DNA of 13,783 nucleotides from the NCBI GenBank assembly GCA_024998705.1, contig JACOEF010000206.1, positions 1-13,783 of the forward strand, read 5' to 3'. The position numbers and the translations under genes were made by a program. The stretch comes from Nitrospira sp. (GTDB taxonomy: Bacteria; Nitrospirota; Nitrospiria; Nitrospirales; Nitrospiraceae). How positions within the stretch are numbered: position 1 is the first letter of the stretch; each line of letters starts with the position of its first letter. The notes beneath the pieces are model-generated. The model saw nothing but the letters and a program-made list of their open reading frames with translations. It made no database searches and was not told where the DNA came from. Below are positions 7,697-13,783 of the stretch, piece after piece.

Positions 7697-10576
7697 ATGA
7701 ACGTCTCACAGACCGCCACGATGAATCCGGTTCGTATCCTCTCCATGCTCGGACAATCCGTTTGGTTGGATTTTATCCGGCGGAGTTTCATGAGCAGTGG
7801 GGAGTTACAACGCCTCATTACCAACGATGGTTTATCTGGAATGACCTCCAATCCCACCATTTTCGAGCAGGCTATCAGCGGCAGTTCGGACTATGCCGAA
7901 TCCCTGAGAGCTCTCAGGCTAGAGCCTGGTCTGGACGCGAAAGTCTGTTACGAATGGTTGGCCATCGAGGATATCCGGGCCGCGGCGGACCTTCTGCGAC
8001 CGGTGTATGCCCGGACGAATCGGCGTGACGGTTACGTGAGCTTTGAGGTCTCGCCTCGTTTGGCCCATGACACCAGGGGCACGCTCGATGAGGCGAGGCG
8101 GCTCTGGGAGGCCGTCGGACGCGACAACCTGATGATCAAGGTTCCGGCGACTCCGGAGGGGATCAGGGCGATCGCCCCACTGCTCGGGGATGGGATCAAT
8201 GTCAATGTGACCCTCATCTTCGCGCAGGAGAGGTATGAACAGGGCGCCGAGGCCTATCTCACGGGTTTGGAACAGTTGGCGGCGAGGGGCGGTGATGTGA
8301 GCGGCGTGGCGAGTGTCGCCAGCTTTTTCGTCAGCCGCATTGATACGGCGGTGGATAGCGCGATCGCCGCGCGCCTGAACACTGTCAGGGATGGCGCGGA
8401 ACAGGCGATGCTCAGGAATCTCCGAGGGAAGGTTGCCATTGCGAATGCCAAGCTGGCCTATCAGCGGTACCAAACGCTGTTCTCCGGTTCACGCTGGGAA
8501 GCGCTCGCTCGGCGAGGGGCGATGACCCAGCGGCTCCTCTGGGCCAGTACCGGCACAAAAAATCACGCCTACCGTGACGTGCTGTATGTGGAGGAACTGA
8601 TCGGTCCGGAGACCGTCAATACGATCCCTCCTGCGACGCTCGAGGCGTTCCGTGATCACGGCCTTCCAGTCACTCGGATTACCGAGGGAGTCAATGATGC
8701 GAAGGCCAGCCTGCGGGACTTGGAGCGAGCGGGGCTCTCGATGAAAGCGATCACCGATCGGCTCTTGGATGAAGGGGTGCAGTTGTTCAGGGACGCCTTT
8801 GACAAGCTGCTGCTTGCGGTCGAACAGCAATCCAAAGGGAACCCATCGGTTCTGGTCGATGGGCAATCCTATAAGCTGCCGCAACACCTGGCTACCGCTG
8901 TGCAATCCTCGCTGAAGGCATGGAGCGACGGCCACAAGGTGCGGCGGCTGTGGGATCGCGATCCGGCTCTCTGGACCAATCAGGACGAAAGCCATTGGCT
9001 CGGCTGGCTGGGCGTCACCGATCAACAGTTGGCTCATCTCCCGCTGCTCACCAATCTCGCCGAAGAAACCTGGCGCAGAGGATTCACCCATGCGGTGTTA
9101 TTGGGAATGGGTGGTTCGAGCCTGTGCCCGGAAGTGTTGCGGAAGACGTTCGGAAAACAAGCAGGGTATCCGGAGCTCCACGTGCTGGACTCGACCGACC
9201 CTGCTCAGATCCAAACCGTCGAGAAAAGCGTTCAGCTTGCGACGACGTTATTCATCGTCTCGAGTAAGTCCGGCAGCACCCTTGAGCCGAACATCCTCAA
9301 ACAATACTTTTTTGACCGCCTGCAGCACCTCGTGGGAGCCCGAGCGGCCGTACAGCAGTTCATTGCGATCACCGACCCCGGTTCGGCCCTGCAACACACG
9401 GCCGAGACCGACGGGTCTCGCCATCTCTACTTCGGGCTTCTCACGATCGGAGGCCGCTATTCGGCCTTGTCAAACTTCGGGATGGTGCCTGCTGCGGTGA
9501 TGGGTGTCGACGCCGCTCAGTTTCTCGAACGCGCCGAGGAAATGGTGGAGGCCTGTTCTTCGTATGTGCCGGCTGAGAAAAACCCGGGCCTGGTGCTCGG
9601 CACGATCCTCGGGGTGTGCGCCAATCATGACCGCGACAAGGTGACGATCATCACCTCGCCCGGCTTGGCGGCGTTGGGCGCCTGGCTTGAGCAACTCCTG
9701 GCCGAGTCGACCGGCAAGGAGGGGAAGGGGATCGTTCCGATCGATCGTGAAACGCTTGGACCTCCTGAGGTCTATGGCGCCGACCGGTTGTTCGTCTATG
9801 TCCGGTTGCAGGCAGAGCCCGAGAAGAGCCAGGACGAGGCCATCGACGTGCTTGAGCATGCCGGCCAACCGGTGGTTCGTATTTCGGTGGCTGAGCGCTA
9901 TGACTTGGGGCAAGAATTGTTCCGCTGGGAATTTGCCACGGCGGTGGCAGGGTCGATCCTGGAGCTCAATCCGTTTAACCAGCCGGATGTGGAGGCGAGC
10001 AAACTGGCGACCAAACAGTTGACCACGGAGTATGAACGAACCAAGACCCTTCCGCCGGAATCTCCGTTTTTCGAGGCGGAGGGGCTCACACTCTATGCGG
10101 TTCCTCACTATGCGACGCTCCTTCGGTCGGCGGCGGGAGCATCGCCATCGCTCAAGGGGTATCTCACCGCGCACCTGAATCGGCTTGCCGCGGGTGAGTA
10201 TTTTGCGCTCCTCGCCTATCTCGAAATGAGTCCGGAACATGACGCGGCCCTCCAAGCGATTCGCCATGGGGTGCGGGACCGGAAACAGGTCGCCACATGC
10301 CTCGGCTTGGGGCCTCGATTTCTCCACTCCACGGGACAGGCCTATAAGGGGGGCCCGAACAGCGGCCTGTTTCTCCAGATCACTCATGACGATGCCGTCG
10401 ATCTGCCGGTACCAGGCCAGCGTTATTCGTTCGGAATCGTCAAAGCGGCACAGGCTCGCGGAGATTTCCAGGTCCTGGCGGAGCGAGATCGGCGGCTGTT
10501 GCGAGTGCATCTGGGCGCCGACGTCCAAGCGGGACTGGCGACGTTGAGGTCGGCCATGGAGCAGGCGTTGGCATGA
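7697..10576 (+). CDS. Bifunctional transaldolase / glucose-6-phosphate isomerase
   Basis: This is a 959-aa natural fusion of two sugar-phosphate enzymes. Residues 1 to about 375 are transaldolase (sedoheptulose-7-P + glyceraldehyde-3-P to erythrose-4-P + fructose-6-P): GMTSNPTIF at 48-56, the Schiff-base Lys at 148 in NLMIKVPAT, and STGTKN near 285. A linker of about 30 residues leads to a phosphoglucose isomerase half (fructose-6-P to glucose-6-P), with a phosphate-binding GMGGSS near 470, SSKSGST (SKSGST at 523-528), GGRYSALSNFG near 585 and the C-terminal Lys at 884 in YKGGPNSG. Key residues of both halves are present, so both are probably active. Such fusions are a known family. The fusion would hand fructose-6-P made by transaldolase to the isomerase, and the next gene, zwf, uses the resulting glucose-6-P. 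A separate pgi may exist elsewhere. Confidence 0.95.
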   Translation: MNVSQTATMNPVRILSMLGQSVWLDFIRRSFMSSGELQRLITNDGLSGMTSNPTIFEQAISGSSDYAESLRALRLEPGLDAKVCYEWLAIEDIRAAADLLRPVYARTNRRDGYVSFEVSPRLAHDTRGTLDEARRLWEAVGRDNLMIKVPATPEGIRAIAPLLGDGINVNVTLIFAQERYEQGAEAYLTGLEQLAARGGDVSGVASVASFFVSRIDTAVDSAIAARLNTVRDGAEQAMLRNLRGKVAIANAKLAYQRYQTLFSGSRWEALARRGAMTQRLLWASTGTKNHAYRDVLYVEELIGPETVNTIPPATLEAFRDHGLPVTRITEGVNDAKASLRDLERAGLSMKAITDRLLDEGVQLFRDAFDKLLLAVEQQSKGNPSVLVDGQSYKLPQHLATAVQSSLKAWSDGHKVRRLWDRDPALWTNQDESHWLGWLGVTDQQLAHLPLLTNLAEETWRRGFTHAVLLGMGGSSLCPEVLRKTFGKQAGYPELHVLDSTDPAQIQTVEKSVQLATTLFIVSSKSGSTLEPNILKQYFFDRLQHLVGARAAVQQFIAITDPGSALQHTAETDGSRHLYFGLLTIGGRYSALSNFGMVPAAVMGVDAAQFLERAEEMVEACSSYVPAEKNPGLVLGTILGVCANHDRDKVTIITSPGLAALGAWLEQLLAESTGKEGKGIVPIDRETLGPPEVYGADRLFVYVRLQAEPEKSQDEAIDVLEHAGQPVVRISVAERYDLGQELFRWEFATAVAGSILELNPFNQPDVEASKLATKQLTTEYERTKTLPPESPFFEAEGLTLYAVPHYATLLRSAAGASPSLKGYLTAHLNRLAAGEYFALLAYLEMSPEHDAALQAIRHGVRDRKQVATCLGLGPRFLHSTGQAYKGGPNSGLFLQITHDDAVDLPVPGQRYSFGIVKAAQARGDFQVLAERDRRLLRVHLGADVQAGLATLRSAMEQALA

Positions 10577-10622
10577 AGCCGCTGTAGTTGATGAAACCAT
10601 GTGATTCAATCTGGGGGGCTTG
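10577..10622 (+). promoter_or_regulatory. Short spacer with G-rich ribosome binding site before zwf
   Basis: The 46-base gap holds a run of six G (10613-10618) that probably serves as the ribosome binding site. It lies four bases before ATG 10623 and seven before ATG 10626; an in-frame TTG at 10620 is a third, less likely start. No hairpin or terminator is visible, so tal-pgi and zwf are probably cotranscribed. Confidence 0.45.
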
Positions 10623-11647
10623 ATGATGGACTCGCGCACAGATGTGCTCGTGTTGTTCGGCGCTACGGGCGACTTGGCATTCAAGAAAATCTTTCCCGCC
10701 TTGCAGGCCATGATCAAGCGGGGGCATCTGACGGTGCCGGTCATCGGGGTGGCGAAAGGGAATCGCACCATCGAACAGCTCCGAGAGCGGGTTCGTGAGA
10801 GCCTCACACGGTTTGGCGGTGGAGTGGATGAGGCGGCTTTTGCCAAGCTTGTGCAGCTGCTGCAGTATATCGACGGCGATTATGAGGATGCGGGCACGTT
10901 CACGCGCCTCCGCAAGAAACTCGGCGACGCCCGACACCCCCTCTATTACCTGGCGATCCCGCCGAGCGTATTCCCCACAGCCGTCGACGGGCTGAATACA
11001 TCCGGCTGTGCGCAGGGTGCACGGGTGGTCGTCGAAAAACCGTTCGGGCGGGATCTTGCCTCAGCCCAGGCGTTGAACCAGACCCTGCATCGGGCCTTCC
11101 ACGAGTCGGCGATCTTCCGGATCGACCATTATCTGGGCAAGGAGTCGATCCAGAATTTATTGTACTTCCGCTTCGCCAATTCATTCCTCGAACCGATTTG
11201 GAATCGCGGGTACGTGGAAAGCGTGCAGATCACGATGGCGGAACAGTTCGGCGTGTCCGGTCGAGGTGGCTTTTATGAAGAAACCGGGGCGCTTCGTGAT
11301 GTGGTCCAAAACCACCTCCTGCAAGTGGTGGCGAATCTGGCGATGGAACCGCCCATCAGCGGCGCGGGGGAAGCGTTGCGCGATGAGCGGATCAAGATAT
11401 TCAAACGTAGGCGGCCGCTGACCGAGCACACCCTGGTCCGTGGACAGTTTCGCGGCTATCGAAAGGAAGCCGGGGTGGCCTCCGATTCGCAAGTCGAGAC
11501 ATTTGCGTCGCTTCAGATCGAGCTTGATTCCTGGCGCTGGGCTGGAGTGCCGTTCTTTATCCGGGCCGGCAAATGCCTGCCGGTCACGGCCACGGAAGTC
11601 TTCGTGACCTTGAAGCGTCCGCCCCAGAACGTGTTTGCTGAGGCGCA

Positions 11648-11653
11648 GGGGGG
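11648..11653 (+). other. Run of six G at the probable zwf frameshift site
   Basis: Read in the upstream frame this is CAG GGG GGC; with a seventh G the frame runs on as GGG GGG CAA CGC AAT TAT GTG and enters the conserved C-terminal part. The tract also forms a heptamer G GGG GGC in the zero frame, the shape of a -1 slippery site. The break cannot be placed to the exact base because the flanking residues are variable. Confidence 0.65.
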
Positions 11654-11992
11654 CAACGCAATTATGTGCGTTTTCGGCTCGGTCCTGATCGAATGGCGGT
11701 GGCCATCGGGGCTCGCGCCAAGGTGCCGGGAGAAAAGATGATCGGATCCGAAACGGAGCTTTTCGTCTGTCACCAGCGTGGCGACGAGATGGAGGCCTAC
11801 GAACGTCTGATTGGTGATGCCATGATCGGTGATGCGTCGCTCTTCGCGCGGCAGGATGGCGTTGAAGCGACGTGGCGCGTGGTGGATCCAATCGTGAGGA
11901 CGCCGACGACGGTGTATGAGTATGAACCGGGCACATGGGGGCCGAACGAGTCCCAGGGGCTGATCGCTCCGTTCGGAGGGTGGCAGAGCCCG

Positions 11993-11998
11993 AAGGAG
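11993..11998 (+). promoter_or_regulatory. Ribosome binding site inside the zwf 3' end
   Basis: AAGGAG lies five bases before ATG 12004, the start of a 22-codon ORF. It is only one base from ATG 12000, which is in frame with ppgK, so that longer ppgK start is unlikely. Confidence 0.5.
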
Positions 11999-12003
11999 CA
12001 TGA

Positions 12004-12072
12004 ATGACGGCCGGGGTGGGCTCTGTCAGGTGGAGCCTGGCGGTGCGGTGTGTCGCCGAGGGCAACGGATGA
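12004..12072 (+). CDS. Possible 22-aa coupling ORF between zwf and ppgK
   Basis: This tiny frame has an AAGGAG five bases before its ATG. The ATG overlaps the stop of the restored zwf frame (ATGA, 12004-12007), and its own TGA overlaps the ppgK ATG (ATGA, 12069-12072). The product, beginning MTAGVGSVRW, resembles nothing I know. Overlaps at both ends suggest that it carries ribosomes from zwf to ppgK rather than making a functional peptide. A chance ORF of this size is quite possible, and ppgK has its own weak GAGG upstream. Confidence 0.35.
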   Translation: MTAGVGSVRWSLAVRCVAEGNG

Positions 12073-12737
12073 AGATCCTGGTGGTGGATGTCGGCGGCAC
12101 TCACGTCAAGATGCGGCTGTCCGGGCAGCAACGTGTGCGCACGTTTCCGTCCGGACCGGCATTGACGGCACAGAAGATGGTCGCCGGCGTGCTGAAGGCG
12201 ATCCAGGGCTCGAAGTACGACGTGGTCTCGATTGGGTATCCCGGCCCCGTGATCCGTGGTGCATTGTTGGCAGAACCCAAAAACTTGGGAGCCGGTTGGG
12301 TAGGGTTCGATTTCAAGAAGGCCTTCGGATGTCCCGTTACGTTGATCAATGATGCGGCCATGCAGGCCCTCGGCGGTTATGAGGGAGGCAGGATGCTGTT
12401 TCTCGGCCTGGGAACCGGGCTGGGCTCTGCATTGATTGCAGACAATGTGATCATGCCGATGGAGCTGGCACATTTGCCGTACAAGAAAGATGGAACCTTC
12501 GAGGATTATGTCGGGCGCCGGGGGTTTGAGCGGCTTGGTAAAAAGAAATGGCGACGGACGGTAGAGGATGTGGTGATCCGCCTGAAGCACGCGCTGGTGG
12601 CGGACGATATCCTGATCGGCGGCGGCAATGCCAAAAAATTTAAGCACCCTCCGGAAGGTGTTCGTCTTGGGGGCAACGCCCATGCGTTCATCGGTGGACA
12701 GCGCTTGTGGGAAGAGAAAAAAGTGAATCCGCCGTAA
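12069..12737 (+). CDS. ppgK: Polyphosphate glucokinase (ROK family)
   Basis: PpgK phosphorylates glucose to glucose-6-phosphate using inorganic polyphosphate, and in some members ATP, in the cytoplasm. The 222-aa protein starts at MKILVVDVGGTHVKM, giving the phosphate-binding loop D7-VGGT, and continues with YPGPV, the catalytic Asp at 95 in LINDA, and the second phosphate motif GLGTGLGS (113-120). ELAHL places a sugar-binding Glu/His at 132/135. The CxCGxxGC zinc motif of ordinary ROK kinases and repressors is absent, as in PpgK. There is no DNA-binding domain, which excludes a ROK repressor. It is somewhat short for PpgK (usually about 240-270). An in-frame ATG at 12000 would add 23 unmatched residues. 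Its place between zwf and gnd, feeding glucose-6-P to Zwf, fits well. Polyphosphate preference is inferred from resemblance to mycobacterial PpgK; an ATP-dependent glucokinase remains possible. Confidence 0.85.
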   Translation: MKILVVDVGGTHVKMRLSGQQRVRTFPSGPALTAQKMVAGVLKAIQGSKYDVVSIGYPGPVIRGALLAEPKNLGAGWVGFDFKKAFGCPVTLINDAAMQALGGYEGGRMLFLGLGTGLGSALIADNVIMPMELAHLPYKKDGTFEDYVGRRGFERLGKKKWRRTVEDVVIRLKHALVADDILIGGGNAKKFKHPPEGVRLGGNAHAFIGGQRLWEEKKVNPP

Positions 12738-12825
12738 CCGTCCCGTCGAATCGGGTGGAGCGGTGGCTGGTGGTGAGTGATGGACAACAGCAAGGCGTCG
12801 GCGTTGCCGGAGTAGGGGGCAATCT
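12738..12825 (+). other. Spacer between ppgK and gnd, no feature of note
   Basis: The 88-base gap contains a four-base-pair inverted repeat (CCCG/CGGG, about 12742-12755) too weak for a terminator and with no T-run. A run of G (12814-12819) about six bases before ATG 12826 probably acts as the gnd ribosome binding site. A 10-codon ORF in the gap is not convincing. Confidence 0.4.
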
Positions 12826-13783
12826 ATGCAACTGGGGATGATCGGATTGGGGCGAATGGGAGCCAATATGGTGAAGCGGTTGATCCGTGGTGGACACCAG
12901 TGTGTGGTGTTCGACAAGGATCCCGAACAGGTCCGGCGGCTGGTTCTTGAGGGGGCTGTCGGCGCTGGTTCTATGGATGAGCTCATTCGGTGCTTAACGC
13001 CACCGCGGATTGCGTGGGTGATGGTGCCGTCGGGCGACCCCACCGAAGCGACCGTGGAGGCGCTTGCCCAGCGGCTCAGTTCGAAGGACATCGTCATCGA
13101 TGGAGGGAACTCCTATTTCAAGGATGATGTCCGGCGTGCCAAGGCGCTGACGGTGAGAGGGCTCCATTACGTGGATGTCGGAACAAGCGGGGGAACCTGG
13201 GGGTTGGAGCGGGGTTACTGTCTGATGATCGGCGGCCCCCAACCCGTGGTGGCGCATCTTGATCCGATCTTTAAAACCCTGGCGCCTGGTCGGGGTGACA
13301 TCCAACGGACCAAGGGGCGGGACGGAATGAAGGGAACGGCAGAAGACGGCTACTTATATTGCGGGCCTGCCGGCGCCGGCCATTTCGTGAAAATGGTCCA
13401 CAACGGTATTGAGTACGGCCTGATGCAGGCCTACGCAGAGGGCTTCGATATTTTTCGGCATGCCAACTCGAAGCAGCTCCCTGAGGAGATACGATACGAC
13501 TTGAACCTTCCGGACATTGCCGAGGTGTGGCGACGGGGCAGTGTGGTGGGCTCGTGGCTGCTCGACTTGACCGCCGCTGCGCTGGCGGATAATCCGGACC
13601 TGTCCAATTTTACCGGTTCCGTTCAGGATTCGGGCGAGGGTCGCTGGACGGTGATGGCGGCGGTCGAGGAAGGAGTGCCGGCGGAGGTCCTGTCGGCCTC
13701 GCTCTACACCAGGTTCCGATCGCGCCAAGACCATACCTTTGCCGAAAAGGTCCTCTCGGCGATGCGGTATCAATTCGGCGGCC
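12826..13783 (+). CDS. gnd: 6-phosphogluconate dehydrogenase (decarboxylating), short type, 3' end cut
   Basis: Gnd oxidises and decarboxylates 6-phosphogluconate to ribulose-5-phosphate with reduction of NAD(P)+. The frame is open from ATG 12826 to the right edge, 319 full codons; short-type family members have about 300-335, so little is missing. The Rossmann loop GLGRMG (7-12) is followed by an Asp at 30 at the end of strand 2 (VVFDKDP). Then come DGGNS (92-96), GTSGG (119-123) and the catalytic Lys189 and Glu196 in [12 protein letters not shown], with the expected seven-residue spacing. [15 protein letters not shown] and SGEGRW complete the all-helical domain. It differs from the 470-aa E. 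coli-type enzyme. Asp30 would disfavour the 2'-phosphate of NADP+, so NAD+ preference is inferred. It lies 88 bases after ppgK. Hydroxyisobutyrate dehydrogenases share the fold but lack these substrate motifs. Confidence 0.95.
   Translation, partial: MQLGMIGLGRMGANMVKRLIRGGHQCVVFDKDPEQVRRLVLEGAVGAGSMDELIRCLTPPRIAWVMVPSGDPTEATVEALAQRLSSKDIVIDGGNSYFKDDVRRAKALTVRGLHYVDVGTSGGTWGLERGYCLMIGGPQPVVAHLDPIFKTLAPGRGDIQRTKGRDGMKGTAEDGYLYCGPAGAGHFVKMVHNGIEYGLMQAYAEGFDIFRHANSKQLPEEIRYDLNLPDIAEVWRRGSVVGSWLLDLTAAALADNPDLSNFTGSVQDSGEGRWTVMAAVEEGVPAEVLSASLYTRFRSRQDHTFAEKVLSAMRYQFGG

Larger units (their letters stand above)
10623..12007 (+). pseudogene. zwf: Glucose-6-phosphate dehydrogenase with a -1 frameshift
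   Basis: Zwf oxidises glucose-6-phosphate to 6-phosphogluconolactone, making NADPH at the entry of the oxidative pentose phosphate pathway. The 5' frame shows the coenzyme loop [16 protein letters not shown] (138-142), the active-site signature IDHYLGKE (about 167-174) and the catalytic His (about 231) in RDVVQNH. The frame is family-like to PPQNVF near 11636, then becomes unrelated and stops at 11739-11741. The missing C-terminal part, from RFRLGPD through [24 protein letters not shown] and YEYEPGTWGP, continues in the -1 frame from about 11654 to 12007. One missing base restores a single ORF of about 461 residues. The lesion falls between 11634 and 11666, where a run of six G lies. If the sequence is right, a 372-aa product lacking a conserved C-terminal region results. 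The restored stop overlaps the next small ORF as ATGA, supporting this as the original end. Assembly error, real mutation and programmed frameshift are all possible. Confidence 0.88.

Noticed and set aside
9470..10846. 458-codon minus-strand frame opposite the isomerase half and zwf start
   Set aside because: Antisense shadow of a secure gene; no motif.
11812..11838. Short direct repeat around GGTGATGC encoding two IGDA units
   Set aside because: The repeat matches conserved Zwf residues (GDAMxGDA) and needs no separate explanation.
12000..12068. ATG 12000 as the ppgK start
   Set aside because: Its ribosome binding site is only one base away and the 23 extra residues precede the first strand of the ROK fold; ATG 12069 gives the family's usual N terminus.
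12742..12755. Inverted repeat after ppgK as a terminator
   Set aside because: Four base pairs and no following T-run.
11181..13097. 638-codon open frame on the minus strand across zwf, ppgK and gnd
   Set aside because: It lies opposite well-identified genes, has no recognisable domain, is rich in Arg, His, Pro and Ser as expected for the antisense of GC-rich coding DNA, and has no signs of its own start.

Overview
This GC-rich window reads left to right throughout: every supported gene lies on the + strand, gaps are under about 90 bases apart from a 0.5 kb stretch of small ORFs, and several neighbours share start/stop codons (ATGA or GTGA). Nothing mobile, no RNA gene, no CRISPR array and no convincing terminator was seen. 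The gene content (b6-type cytochrome b fused to cytochrome c, transaldolase-glucose-6-phosphate isomerase fusion, polyphosphate-type glucokinase, MlaA) suggests a diderm, respiring, environmental bacterium. A Nitrospira-like member of the Nitrospirota is my best guess, but this is inference from gene style and not a database match.

Region 1 (1-2977) is a redox cluster. It holds the C-terminal two thirds of a soluble pyridine nucleotide transhydrogenase (SthA-like), a Tat-anchored Rieske Fe-S protein, and a cytochrome b with 7 predicted helices and a C-terminal c-type haem domain. Rieske and cytochrome b/c form the core of a quinol:cytochrome c oxidoreductase. Region 2 (2974-4451) has a small secreted protein of unknown function, a doubtful 38-codon ORF and an MlaA (VacJ) outer-membrane lipoprotein. 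Region 3 (4497-5483) is a mannose-1-phosphate guanylyltransferase-like gene cut by an in-frame TAG.

Region 4 (5558 to the right edge) is a pentose phosphate cluster: transketolase, transaldolase/glucose-6-phosphate isomerase fusion, glucose-6-phosphate dehydrogenase (zwf, broken by a -1 frameshift at a run of six G), a possible 22-aa coupling ORF, polyphosphate glucokinase, and a short-type 6-phosphogluconate dehydrogenase running off the edge. Together these would phosphorylate glucose, oxidise G6P to pentose phosphate, and return fructose-6-phosphate to G6P, which is a cyclic oxidative pentose phosphate route. 6-phosphogluconolactonase, ribose-5-phosphate isomerase and ribulose-5-phosphate epimerase are not in view.

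The points most worth checking are the two gene-breaking lesions (manC-like amber, zwf G-run frameshift), the b6-like architecture of the cytochrome b/c fusion, the coupling of a transhydrogenase gene to a bc complex, and the mini-ORF bridging zwf and ppgK. I found no clear candidate for a wholly new system; the window is mostly central metabolism in an unusual arrangement.
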